DNA of 64,000 nt from Flavobacteriales bacterium (GTDB taxonomy: Bacteria > Bacteroidota > Bacteroidia > Flavobacteriales_F > PHOS-HE28). This document shows positions 17,624 through 26,865 of this stretch, piece by piece; the stretch's first letter is position 1; every line of letters begins with the position of its first letter. The notes below the pieces were generated by a model. The model had not been told where the DNA came from, ran no database searches, and saw only the letters and a list, made by a program, of their open reading frames with translations. The DNA lies in assembly GCA_016721825.1 (NCBI GenBank), contig JADKHI010000002.1, forward strand, positions 186,001 through 250,000, given 5' to 3'. The translations under genes were made by a program, and so were the position numbers.

Positions 17624-17631
17624 CAAAGGTA
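17624..17631 (-). promoter_or_regulatory. -7 element (TACCTTTG) for the TPR gene
   Basis: Exact TAnnTTTG match on the minus strand, 6 bases before the ATG. The -33 position carries only TTC. Transcription would be expected to begin at or next to the start codon. Confidence 0.55.
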
Positions 17632-17664
17632 GGTCCTCGGCATAGCACGAAGTGTGCCGGTCGA

Positions 17665-18690
17665 TCATCCCAGGTTGGCGTGGGGTACCACATCGAGGGA
17701 AGCCGTTCGCCCAGCCTCCAAGAGGAAGGCCCCGGCCACCGCGATCATGGCGGCGTTGTCCGTGCAGTAGGCGAACGGCGGAATGTGGACGGTCCAGCCT
17801 TCCGCCGTGCCCATGGCCGCGAACTCCTTCCGGAGGCTGCTGTTGGCGGAAACACCCCCGGAAATGGCCAGCTCTCGGATCTCCAGCTCACGGGCTGCCT
17901 TGCGGGTTTTGCCGAGCAGCTGTCCTACGATGGCCTGTTGCAAGGAGGCACACAGGTGATCACGTTCGCGCTCCGCGAAGCCAGGGGTGCGTGCCTCTCC
18001 GTTCCGGACGAGGTTCATGAAGGCGGTCTTCAGCCCGCTGAAGCTCATGTCCAGTCCCGGCATGGCCGACAGGGGCAGGGTGAAACGAAGCGGGTCGCCT
18101 GTTGCTGCGTACTTGTCCACCAAGGGACCGCCGGGATAGGGTAGTCCGAGCAGCTTGGCTCCCTTGTCGAAGGCCTCGCCGGCCGCGTCGTCCAAGGTGC
18201 TACCGATCACTTCCATGTCCAAGGGCGACCGGACCAGCACGAGCTGGGTGTGTCCGCCGCTCACCGTCAGGTTCAGAAAGGGGAAGGATGGCACCGGTCG
18301 GGGCTGATCATCGCGGACGAAGTGGGCCAGCACATGGGCCTGGATGTGGTGCACCGCCAGCAACGGAACACCCAAGGCCTGCGCCATGGAACGCGCGAAA
18401 CAGGTGCCCACGAGCAAGGCTCCGATGAGACCCGGACCCTGAGTGAAGGCGATGCCGCTGAGCTGTTCGCGCTCTACGCCGGCCTGTGCCAGGGCCTGTT
18501 GCACCACAGGAACGATATGCTCCTGATGGGCCCGGGAGGCTAGCTCGGGCACCACCCCGCCCCAGGCCTCGTGCACAGCCTGTCCGGCGATCACATTGCT
18601 GCGCACCACACCGTCGATCAGCACGGCTGCTGCTGTCTCGTCGCAGGAGCTTTCAATGCCTAGAATGATGACAGGGGGGGACTGGGCCAA
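17665..18690 (-). CDS. tsaD: tRNA N6-adenosine threonylcarbamoyltransferase
   Basis: 341 residues. TsaD transfers the threonylcarbamoyl group to A37 of ANN-decoding tRNAs (t6A synthesis), acting with TsaB and TsaE. It is an ASKHA-fold protein: the N-terminal LGIESSCDETAAAV, metal-binding His115 and His119 in HHIQAH, the nucleotide loop SGGHTQLV and the C-terminal SGGVSANSSLR are all present. Length is normal. The only usable start is TTG at 18690, right before AQSPPVIILGIESS; no ATG or GTG fits. The 5' end faces the tamB-like gene, with 28 bases between the two chosen starts. Confidence 0.95.
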   Translation of the reverse strand: MAQSPPVIILGIESSCDETAAAVLIDGVVRSNVIAGQAVHEAWGGVVPELASRAHQEHIVPVVQQALAQAGVEREQLSGIAFTQGPGLIGALLVGTCFARSMAQALGVPLLAVHHIQAHVLAHFVRDDQPRPVPSFPFLNLTVSGGHTQLVLVRSPLDMEVIGSTLDDAAGEAFDKGAKLLGLPYPGGPLVDKYAATGDPLRFTLPLSAMPGLDMSFSGLKTAFMNLVRNGEARTPGFAERERDHLCASLQQAIVGQLLGKTRKAARELEIRELAISGGVSANSSLRKEFAAMGTAEGWTVHIPPFAYCTDNAAMIAVAGAFLLEAGRTASLDVVPHANLG

Positions 18691-18699
18691 GCGGGGGGC

Positions 18700-18707
18700 T
18701 ATTTTTG
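18700..18707 (+). promoter_or_regulatory. -7 element (TATTTTTG) for the tamB-like gene
   Basis: Exact TAnnTTTG match in an otherwise GC-rich 28-base gap between divergent starts, 11 bases before the GTG at 18719. No clear -33 TTG was seen. Confidence 0.5.
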
Positions 18708-18718
18708 ACGCTCTCGGC

Positions 18719-21700
18719 GTGATCCTTGCGAAGGAGCGCCAAAACTACGTCCACCTGTCCAAGGCCGAAGCCATATCCCGAGCATTGGGGCGCCTGTTGC
18801 GCTGGTCGTTCTGGACCCTGGCCTTGCTGATCTTCCTGTTGCTCGTGCTGCTGGCCATGCTGCTGTACCCGACCGTGCAGACCTGGCTGGCGCAGGAAAT
18901 GAGCGATCGCGTGTCCAAGGAACTGGGCATCACCGTGCACATTGAACGGGTGGAACTGCGGCCTTTCGGGCCGAATCGGCTCCGGGGCGTGTTCGTTGCC
19001 GACCTGAACGGCGATACCCTGCTGACCGCGGATGACCTGCGGATCGCGGGATTGCGCTTCCGCCCTCGCGCACGCCTGATCGAGGCCCGTTCGGTGGAGC
19101 TTCGTTCGGTGCGCTTCGACCTGCACAAGTCGCTCGGTGACTCCACGAGCAACCTCACGCAACTGCTGAACAAGCTGGCCAGTGACGATACGACCACCAG
19201 TGGAGTTGGCTGGAACGTCTCGTGCAAGAGCTTCCTGATCGACGATCTGCACTTCAGCTTCCACAACACGAACGTGGCCCCACAGCCAACGGGTGTAGAC
19301 TTCGAGCATGTGGATGTGACCCACGCTGATCTTCGTGGCACAGGGCTCACCGTCTCGGGCGATTCCATCGTCACGGTGTTGGAGCAGGTGTCCTTACAGG
19401 ACCGCAGCGGCCTGGACCTGCGCGAGCTGAGCGGCACCACGGTGGTAAGCCCCCGGGGCATTCGCATCGATCACATGCGCCTGCGCACGCCTCGCAGCGA
19501 CCTGCACGGTGAACTGGCCTTGCGCACGGAGTCGTGGTCGGACTACGATGATTTCACTCAGCGGGTGTACATGCGCCTGGACCTCGATAGCTCCACGCTC
19601 CAGTTCGCGGATGTGGCCTTGTTCGCCACGGAGCTGCATGGCGTCGACCTGCCGATCCGCTTGAAAGGCCGGTTCCGCGGCACCGTTTCCGAGCTGAAAG
19701 GACGCAAGGTGGAGATCGGTTTCGGCGAGCGTTCGGTGTTCCGCGGGAACGCGGAGCTGAGCGGCCTGCCTGACATCCAGAACACCTTCATGGTGGTGGA
19801 TGTGGACGAGCTGCGCACGGATGCCAACGATCTGAGCTCCATCCCCATACCACCCTTCACGTCAAAGGAGCACCTCAGCATGCCGGAGGAAGTGCACCGC
19901 TTGGGCGACCTGGGCTTCTCGGGAAACTTCACCGGCTTCCTCAACTCGTTCACCGCCTTCGGTCGCGCTCGCACGGCTGCGGGTGTTGTTCGCACGGACA
20001 TGACCTTCGACCGCGACACGGTCACGCAGTTCTTCAACTTCCGTGGCCGCGTGGCCTCCGAAGGTTTCGACCTGGCGCGCGTTACGGGGACTTCCACCCT
20101 GGGTCCGCTGGCCTGTGATGTGCGCGTGAAAGCGACCGGTCGTTCGATGGCCACCATGAAGGCCGATCTGGAAGGGGATGTGCCGATGTTCACCTTCAAC
20201 AACAACGCCATCACCAACATCGTGGTGAACGGCAGGTTGGAACGCGATCTCTTCAATGGCGTACTGCAGGCACGGGATCCGGACCTCTTCCTGGACTTCG
20301 ATGGTCTGGCGGACCTGCGCGGCAAATGGCCCAAGGTGGACTTCGAGGCCAACGTACAGCACGCCGACCTGCGGAAGTTGGGCCTGATGCCGGGCGAAGG
20401 ATACAATAGCATCAGTGCACGCATCAAAGCGCAAGGCGAACTGGCACCGGACAGCCTCAAGGGCGAACTGGTGGTGGAGGAACTGACCTATTGCGACGGT
20501 CCGGATGAGTTCGATATCGGCGACCTGCGGGTGCGCAGTGACCGCAGGGATGGACAGCCCGTCTTGGAACTGGAAAGCACAGTTGTCGATGCCAAGGTCG
20601 TCGGTCCCTTCTTCCCAACCCGCCTGCCCGACGCTTTCCTGAGCGTGGCCTACAGTGTGTTCCCCTCTTTGCAGGACGAAGTGGTGTACAAGCAGGAAGA
20701 TCAGCACTTCACATTCAACCTCGAGGTGAAACGGGCTCAAGGGTTGCTGAACCGTTTCGTGCCCGGGCTGGTGGTGAGCGCGGGGACCAAGGTGAACGGT
20801 TACTTCGATAGCCGCGTATTCGATATGAGCGTCGATGCCGATGTGCCCTTCATCAGCTACGGTGCGTTCAGCGGCGACAGCGTGCACATCATCCTCGATA
20901 AGACGCTCGATGTGCTTGCCTTCAGCTTCAAGAGCGCGCGCCAGACGCTCAGCGACAGCACCTTCCTCAGCGGTATCGAGCTCACCGGTAAGGCCTACCA
21001 GGACGAAGTGGAACTGCGCGCGGGGTGGTCCGGATCCTCCAACGGCACCGAAGGCGACCTCGCGGTCGTCGGGCAGGTCATGGGTCTGCGGTCCTACGAG
21101 TTCGACCTCCTGCCGTCGAAGCTCTTCTTCGGAAGGGGCTTGTGGCAGAGCAGCGGTACAGCGCACTTCACCATCGACAGCAGCACCGTTGTGGTGGACA
21201 GCCTACAGCTCGAGAACGAAGGGCAGCGGGTGCTGTTGGACGGTGTGATCAGTCGTGATCCGGCACAAGCGCTGGACTTCGCGGTGTCCGATGTGTTGCT
21301 GGAGAACGTGATGCCGTTCTACAAGGGGCCCCAGCTTCACGGTATCCTCAACGGGGAAGGCCGTGTCTTCGATGTCTACGGCGCCCCGGTGTTGCTGAGC
21401 TACCTCTGCGCAGATAGCTTAACGATCGACGACGAACGCTTGGGCGACATCCGCGTGTCCGCCTCGTGGAACGAGAAGCAGCGCTTCATCGAACTGGCCG
21501 GGCAGCTGCAGCGCGACACTTTGAAGGCGCTCGATTTCGAAGGCACCTTCTCGCCCGGTGCGGAGGAGGAACTGGATGCCCGTCTCCTGTTCGATCGCTT
21601 CGACCTCGCCTTCATCGAGCCCTACCTGCCTGAAGGCATGAGCGACATCCAGGGCAAGGTGACCGGTGATATCGCGATCACTGGCAAGCTCGGCGATCCG

Positions 21701-23206
21701 CTGTTCAATGGTTCAACATTGCTGGAGAACGCTGGTCTGCGGATCGACTACCTCAACACCAGCTACAGCTTCACGCACCGGGTGGAGATCCGGCCCACCA
21801 TGTTCGCCCTCGACTTCGTGAAGCTCCATGACCAGGAAGGACATGAGGCCACGGCCATCGGCACCATCGTTCACCACGCCTTCAAGGACTGGAACTTCGA
21901 TGTAACGGTGGACATGGAACGTCTGTTGGTGCTCAACACTACTGTGAGCCAGAACGAACTGTACTACGGCAAGGCCTACGCCACGGGCGGTCTGCAAGTG
22001 AGCGGTTTCGCGAACAACCTCGAGCTGACGGTGGATGCGCGTTCCGAACCGGGCACCTACATCCACTTCCCCCTGGGCGGAAGCATGGAGGTGGGCAGCA
22101 TCAGCTTCGTGCGCTTCCTCAACGGTGGGCTCGCAGCGCATCAAGGCCAGGACACTGTTGATCTCTCCGGCATCCGCCTGGACATGGATATCCAGGTGAC
22201 GCCCGATGCGCAGTTCGAATTGATCTTCGACCCCACGGTGGGTGACGTTCTGAGCGGTCGCGGACGGGGCAACATCGAAATGACGGTAACGCCCACCGGC
22301 GAGTTCAGCATGAAGGGGGAGGTGGAAGTGCTGGCCGGGGACTACCTGTTCACGCTACGGAACCTCGTGAACAAGCGCTTCAGTGTGGATCCCGGAGGGC
22401 ACATCACCTGGTTCGGGGATCCATTCGATGCCCAGTTGAGCTTGAACGCGATCTACAAGTTGCGCACGCCCTTGTACGACATCATGCTGGAGAAGAACGA
22501 GGCTTACAAGAAGCGTGTGCCCGTGGAAGTGGTGATGCAGTTGAAGGACAAGCTGATGAACCCCGACATCTCCTACGACGTGCGCCTGCCCAGCGTGGAT
22601 GAGGGTGTTCGTACACAGGTGAACAGTGTACTGAGCGATCGCGATGAACGCGCCAAGCAGGTGTTCTCGCTCATCGTCATGAACAAGTTCACGGCGCCAA
22701 GCACCATCAGCTCGCCACAATCCGGCAACGGCAACTTCGCCAGCACCACCGGTAGCGAGCTCCTCAGCAACCAGGTCAGCAACTGGCTCAACCGGCTGAG
22801 CAAGGACTTCGATCTGGGCGTGAACTACCGACCGGGCAACAACATCACCACGGACGAATTGGAGGTGGCCGTGAGCACCCAGCTGTTCAACGAACGCCTG
22901 CAGGTGAGCACCAACCTGGGCTACCAGACACCCTCATCCACCACGAACCAGAGCGCGTTGGTCGGTGACTTCGCCGCCGACTACATGCTCACGAACGACG
23001 GCAAGTTGCGCTTGAAGGCGTTCAGTCAAAGCAACGATCGCAACCTGAACCAAGCGGACCAGGCCGCCACCACACAAGGTGTGGGCATCGGCTACCGCGA
23101 AGAGTTCAATACCATGGGTGAGTTCTGGAAGAAGCTCACGGCCAAGTTCAGGCCCAAGGCTCCAAAGGAACCGGTAAGCCAGGAAGCACCCGTAACGACA
23201 CCTTAG
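18719..23206 (+). CDS. tamB: Translocation/assembly module TamB-like protein (DUF490)
   Basis: 1495 residues from the chosen GTG. An N-terminal membrane anchor (about residues 25-50) is followed by a very long repeat-like beta region of AsmA/TamB type and the C-terminal TamB domain, recognisable by the run GRGNIEMTVTPTGEFSMKGE, then LMNPDISYDVRLPSV and DERAKQVFSLIVMNKF. Such proteins span the periplasm and move phospholipid or help outer-membrane protein assembly. In-frame ATGs at 18656, 18665 and 18668 lie inside tsaD and upstream of a good -7 element, so I prefer GTG 18719; the start remains uncertain. The last 4 bases overlap the convergent ribBA stop. Confidence 0.88.
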   Translation: MILAKERQNYVHLSKAEAISRALGRLLRWSFWTLALLIFLLLVLLAMLLYPTVQTWLAQEMSDRVSKELGITVHIERVELRPFGPNRLRGVFVADLNGDTLLTADDLRIAGLRFRPRARLIEARSVELRSVRFDLHKSLGDSTSNLTQLLNKLASDDTTTSGVGWNVSCKSFLIDDLHFSFHNTNVAPQPTGVDFEHVDVTHADLRGTGLTVSGDSIVTVLEQVSLQDRSGLDLRELSGTTVVSPRGIRIDHMRLRTPRSDLHGELALRTESWSDYDDFTQRVYMRLDLDSSTLQFADVALFATELHGVDLPIRLKGRFRGTVSELKGRKVEIGFGERSVFRGNAELSGLPDIQNTFMVVDVDELRTDANDLSSIPIPPFTSKEHLSMPEEVHRLGDLGFSGNFTGFLNSFTAFGRARTAAGVVRTDMTFDRDTVTQFFNFRGRVASEGFDLARVTGTSTLGPLACDVRVKATGRSMATMKADLEGDVPMFTFNNNAITNIVVNGRLERDLFNGVLQARDPDLFLDFDGLADLRGKWPKVDFEANVQHADLRKLGLMPGEGYNSISARIKAQGELAPDSLKGELVVEELTYCDGPDEFDIGDLRVRSDRRDGQPVLELESTVVDAKVVGPFFPTRLPDAFLSVAYSVFPSLQDEVVYKQEDQHFTFNLEVKRAQGLLNRFVPGLVVSAGTKVNGYFDSRVFDMSVDADVPFISYGAFSGDSVHIILDKTLDVLAFSFKSARQTLSDSTFLSGIELTGKAYQDEVELRAGWSGSSNGTEGDLAVVGQVMGLRSYEFDLLPSKLFFGRGLWQSSGTAHFTIDSSTVVVDSLQLENEGQRVLLDGVISRDPAQALDFAVSDVLLENVMPFYKGPQLHGILNGEGRVFDVYGAPVLLSYLCADSLTIDDERLGDIRVSASWNEKQRFIELAGQLQRDTLKALDFEGTFSPGAEEELDARLLFDRFDLAFIEPYLPEGMSDIQGKVTGDIAITGKLGDPLFNGSTLLENAGLRIDYLNTSYSFTHRVEIRPTMFALDFVKLHDQEGHEATAIGTIVHHAFKDWNFDVTVDMERLLVLNTTVSQNELYYGKAYATGGLQVSGFANNLELTVDARSEPGTYIHFPLGGSMEVGSISFVRFLNGGLAAHQGQDTVDLSGIRLDMDIQVTPDAQFELIFDPTVGDVLSGRGRGNIEMTVTPTGEFSMKGEVEVLAGDYLFTLRNLVNKRFSVDPGGHITWFGDPFDAQLSLNAIYKLRTPLYDIMLEKNEAYKKRVPVEVVMQLKDKLMNPDISYDVRLPSVDEGVRTQVNSVLSDRDERAKQVFSLIVMNKFTAPSTISSPQSGNGNFASTTGSELLSNQVSNWLNRLSKDFDLGVNYRPGNNITTDELEVAVSTQLFNERLQVSTNLGYQTPSSTTNQSALVGDFAADYMLTNDGKLRLKAFSQSNDRNLNQADQAATTQGVGIGYREEFNTMGEFWKKLTAKFRPKAPKEPVSQEAPVTTP

Positions 23207-24430
23207 ATCTCGCCGCCCAGTCGGAGGTGGTGGCCCAGCTTCAACTTCTTGGTCAGCAGGTAGCGCTGGTTGTGCACGTTGGCAGTGATCTCGATCGGCA
23301 CATTGTCCACGATCTCCAGGCCGTAGCCGACCAGTCCGGTACGCTTGCGTGGGTTGTTGGTGAGCAGCCGCATCTTGCGGACACCGAGGTCGTGCAGGAT
23401 CTGTGCGCCAACGCCATAGTCACGGCTGTCCATATCGAAGCCGAGCATCAGGTTGGCCTCGACGGTATCGGCGCCTTCCTGTTGCAGCTTGTAAGCGCGG
23501 AGCTTGTTGACGAGCCCGATGCCTCGGCCTTCCTGCTGCATGTAGACCACGACGCCGCGTCCTTCCTTCTCGATCAGCTCCATGGCGGCATGCAACTGTG
23601 GGCCGCAGTCGCAGCGTTGGCTGCCGAAGATGTCACCGGTCACACAGCTGCTGTGCACACGAACGAGCACTGGCTCGTTGGGCTCCCACGTGCCTTTCAC
23701 CAGCGCGAGGTGTTCTTCACCCGTGTTCGCTTGGCGGAAGGCGATGAGCTGGAAGGCCCCGTGCTCCGTTGGAAGCTCCACGTCCACCAATCGCTCCACA
23801 AGCCGCTCGGTGCGCATGCGGTAGGCCACCAGGTCGGCGATGCTGATCAGTTTCAGGTCGAACTGCTTCGCGATCAGCTGCAGTTCCGGCAGCCGGGCCA
23901 TGGTGCCATCGTCGTTCATGATCTCCACGATCACACCTGCAGGCTCGAACCCGGCGAGACGTGAGAGGTCGACCGCGGCCTCGGTGTGGCCGGTGCGGCG
24001 TAGCACACCACCGTTGCGGGCCTTCAGCGGGAAGATGTGGCCGGGGCGGGCGAGGTCATCGGCCTTGGCCTCCGGGTCGATCCAAGGCAAGTACGGTGGC
24101 ACTGCGGTCAGAGGCACTGATGCCGGTACTGGTACCACGCCCCTTCACGTCCACGCTCACGGTGAAGGGGGTGTGATGGAGGGCGGTATTGTCCTGCACC
24201 ATCAGGTCGAGCCCGAGCTCTTCGCAGCGCTGTTCGGTGAGGGGCGCGCAGATGAGGCCGCGGCCGTGCTTGGCCATGAAGTTGATGACCTCCGGGGTGG
24301 CGTTGCGTGCCGCCGTGAGGAAGTCGCCCTCGTTCTCGCGGTCCTCATCGTCCACCACGATCACCACCTTGCCTTCGCGGATGTCCTGAATGGCCGCCTC
24401 AATGCTGTCGAACGGGATCTTGTCGCTCAT
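23203..24430 (-). pseudogene. ribBA: Bifunctional riboflavin gene ribBA, interrupted by a one-base frameshift
   Basis: The first half (24430 to about 24083) encodes 3,4-dihydroxy-2-butanone-4-phosphate synthase: VVDDEDRENEGD, HGRGLICAPL and HTPFTVSVD are intact up to ATVLAL (residue 116), after which the frame runs to a TGA at 24056. The second half continues one frame over from IDPEAKADDLARPGHIFPL to 23203 and encodes GTP cyclohydrolase II, with zinc ligands in SSCVTGDIFGSQRCDCG and the catalytic EGRGIGL loop. Removing one G from the GG pair at 24082-24083 restores a normal fused protein of about 408 residues. All motifs on both sides are preserved, so this may be an assembly error, a very recent mutation or, less likely, a recoding site. 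The longest uninterrupted pieces are 24056-24430 and 23203-24138. Confidence 0.85.
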
Positions 24431-24456
24431 GCCTGACGTTCCTTGTGGAACGCGTG

Positions 24457-24464
24457 CAAAGGTA
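24457..24464 (-). promoter_or_regulatory. -7 element (TACCTTTG) for ribBA
   Basis: Exact TAnnTTTG match on the minus strand, 26 bases before the ribBA ATG and 14 bases beyond the stop of the glycosyltransferase gene. The short leader leaves no room for an FMN riboswitch. Confidence 0.55.
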
Positions 24465-24478
24465 ACCCGCCAGGGCCC

Positions 24479-25669
24479 TTACCGAGGGCGGACCGGTGTA
24501 GTGGCGGTCACCAACGTTTCCAAGCGGCTTGCGGCCTGGTCCCAGTCGAAGTGGGAGCGCACGAAGCGGTTGCCGTTCGCGGCGATGCGGTCGCGTTCAC
24601 CCGGATCGGACAGAAGGCGCAGGATGTGCGCGGCGTATTCCTCCGGTTCGTTGCCGATCAGGATGGCCTCGCCGGCGGGGGCTCCCACGGCGTTGTTGGC
24701 CAAGGAAGAGGTGATGCATGGGATGCGCATGGCCATGGCTTCCAGCAACTTGTTCTGCAGCCCGGTGCCGATCTGCATGGGTGCACAGAAGATCTTGGCG
24801 TTGGCGTAGGAATCGCGGATGTCCTTCACCCAGCCGCTCACGCTGATCAGGGGGTCGAGCCGCGCCAATTCCTTCACCTGCGGGCTCGGGTCCACGCCGC
24901 TGATCAGCAAGCTTGTGCCAGGGCGCTCGCGGCGCACCAACGGCAGCACCCGACGGGCCAGGAAGAGCACACTGTCGATGTTCGGCGGGTAGTTCATGTT
25001 GCCGGTGAACAGGAGGTCGTGGTGGCGTTCCCCCTCGCGTGGGCTGAAGTAGGAGAGGTCCACGCCGTTGGGGATCACCGCCACGTGGTCGCGGTCCGGG
25101 TGGTAGAGGAAGTCGCGGTCCTGGGCCGAGATGATGATGTTGTTGTCGAACAGGTCGAACATCAGGTTCTCGTAGGCGATCAGCCGGTGTGTTTCGGTGC
25201 GGAGCAGGGGTCTCAGGTAGAACGGTGCCGTTTCGGTGCGTCGCTCCATGCCCTTGCTCAGGGTATCCATGTAGTCCAGCGTCTTCGGCAGTTCATAATG
25301 GTGCCGAACGTATTCCGTGGTGCGCACCAGCTGGCAGATCACGTGCTCGGGCTTGAACGTGGCGATCACCTCATTGAAGCGGCGGTGCGCGTGGCGCTGG
25401 TGGAAATACGCGACTTGGAAGGGAAGCCGGGAAAAGGCAGCAGTGATCAGGCGCAGCACGATGCGCCAACGGGGCAGGTGCACCACCTCGATGTGCTGGC
25501 AGATGCCTTGCAGGTGCTTCACATGCTCGGGGTCGATGGGCTGATCGCTGAGGCAGAACAGGAAGACCTCGTGCCGCTCAGCCAGCCGCGAGACAAGGTG
25601 GTAGGCGCGCAGCTTGTCCCCTTTTTCCAATGGATAGGGCACACGCGAAAGGACCACCAGCAACCTCAT
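24479..25669 (-). CDS. Glycosyltransferase family 4 (GT-B) protein
   Basis: 396 residues with a two-domain GT-B layout. The N-terminal acceptor domain starts LLVVLSRVPYPLEKGDKLRAYHL. The C-terminal donor domain shows IPNGVDLSYFSP, then LLFTGNMNYPPNIDSVLFL and the sugar-nucleotide loop CAPMQIGTGLQNKLLEAMAM. It resembles the TIGR03087/stp1-type transferases that use nucleotide sugars for polysaccharide or glycolipid synthesis. Its ATG overlaps the stop of the upstream glycosyltransferase as ATGA, so the pair is translationally coupled. Donor and acceptor cannot be told from sequence. Confidence 0.88.
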   Translation of the reverse strand: MRLLVVLSRVPYPLEKGDKLRAYHLVSRLAERHEVFLFCLSDQPIDPEHVKHLQGICQHIEVVHLPRWRIVLRLITAAFSRLPFQVAYFHQRHAHRRFNEVIATFKPEHVICQLVRTTEYVRHHYELPKTLDYMDTLSKGMERRTETAPFYLRPLLRTETHRLIAYENLMFDLFDNNIIISAQDRDFLYHPDRDHVAVIPNGVDLSYFSPREGERHHDLLFTGNMNYPPNIDSVLFLARRVLPLVRRERPGTSLLISGVDPSPQVKELARLDPLISVSGWVKDIRDSYANAKIFCAPMQIGTGLQNKLLEAMAMRIPCITSSLANNAVGAPAGEAILIGNEPEEYAAHILRLLSDPGERDRIAANGNRFVRSHFDWDQAASRLETLVTATTPVRPR

Positions 25670-26865
25670 GGAGCGAGCAGGGTGCTGTAGAAGGCGATGA
25701 GCTCGCGCACGATGGGCTCATCGGAGTAACTGCGTTCGATCAAGGCCCTGGCGTTCTTGCCGATGATGGCGGCCCTTTCCGGATGGTCCAGCAGTTCGCA
25801 CATGCGCTGCGCGAAGGCTTCCGCCGTATCCGCCAACAGGATGTCCGTGCCGTCGGTGTGGTCGATGCCTTCGGCGCCCATGGTGGTGCTGATCACACAG
25901 CGGCCCATGGCCATGCCTTCCACGATCTTCACCCGCATGCCACCGGCGCTGAACAGCGGCACCACCATGGCGTGGTTGCGCGCCATGAACTCGTTGGCGC
26001 TCTTCACGCGGCCTTGCACGTTGAGCCCAGGGATGTTCAGGGCCATCAGGCCCGCGGGCATCTTGTTACCTGCCAAGTTCATGCGGGCCTCAGGGTGCTT
26101 CGCCAGCACCTTCGGCCACACCTCGCTCACCAGCCAGCGCACACCTTCCTCGTTGGGCAGCCAGTCCATGCTACCAAGGTGGAAGAAGGTAGGGGCACCA
26201 TCGGGCATCGGCTCTTCATATTCCGCCGGGTCCACACCGAAGGGAATGGTATGGATCGGGGTGCGGGTGCCGTGGGCCTTGTAGTGCTCGGCGTCGGCAG
26301 GGGTTATCGCAGCCACTCCGTCCACCCGATCAAGTACGGCCAGCTCGTAATCCTTCAGCTGCTTGGCCAGGAACATCCGGTAGGGCTTCTTCAGAAAATG
26401 CCGTTCACCGGTGGCGATGCGCTCCTGCAGCACATGCTCCAGGTTGTGCGATCGAAGCACGATGCGCGCCTTGCTGTACCGCCGGATGTTCGGTATGTAA
26501 GGCGTCATGAACAGGCTCTCCAGCTGAACGATGTCGAAGTGTTCCTTCGACAGCAAGCGTATCAGACGGATGTCGAGGTCCGGAGAGAAGAAGCGGCTGA
26601 TGTTGTAGTTGTCCGAGGTCAGCAGGTCGGTGAAGGCGTCCACCACATTGATGGAGGTGTCCACGAAGACCCCCTCGATGCGCGTGCGCTCCAGCATGTC
26701 GGGAGGCACCTGGTCCACGATCAGGGGATGCTTGGGCGTGCTGATGCAGATCACCTTCACCTCATGGCCAGCGTTCAGCAGGCCCCGGGTCAGGTTGTGC
26801 ATGGCCTTGCTACCCCCGTCGATCGGAGGGAAGGGTGGCTTATTGCACAGTTGGAGGATGCGCAT
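25666..26865 (-). CDS. Glycosyltransferase family 4 (GT-B) protein
   Basis: 399 residues. N-terminal domain with ILQLCNKPPFPPIDGGSKAM; C-terminal domain with TIPFGVDPAEYEEP, FFHLGSMDWLPNEEGVRWL and the donor-binding region MRVKIVEGMAMGRCVISTT (an E-x7-E-like segment is weak). The start at 26865 was chosen because it opens the acceptor Rossmann fold and overlaps the LptFG gene by only 26 bases; the longer reading adds an unlikely Cys-rich segment. It is the first of two coupled glycosyltransferase genes after an LptF/LptG permease, which suggests a surface glycan or lipopolysaccharide role. The substrate is unknown. Confidence 0.87.
   Translation of the reverse strand: MRILQLCNKPPFPPIDGGSKAMHNLTRGLLNAGHEVKVICISTPKHPLIVDQVPPDMLERTRIEGVFVDTSINVVDAFTDLLTSDNYNISRFFSPDLDIRLIRLLSKEHFDIVQLESLFMTPYIPNIRRYSKARIVLRSHNLEHVLQERIATGERHFLKKPYRMFLAKQLKDYELAVLDRVDGVAAITPADAEHYKAHGTRTPIHTIPFGVDPAEYEEPMPDGAPTFFHLGSMDWLPNEEGVRWLVSEVWPKVLAKHPEARMNLAGNKMPAGLMALNIPGLNVQGRVKSANEFMARNHAMVVPLFSAGGMRVKIVEGMAMGRCVISTTMGAEGIDHTDGTDILLADTAEAFAQRMCELLDHPERAAIIGKNARALIERSYSDEPIVRELIAFYSTLLAP

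Noticed and set aside
24431..24478. Possible FMN riboswitch before ribBA
   Set aside because: Only 48 bases of leader including the promoter; too short for the aptamer.
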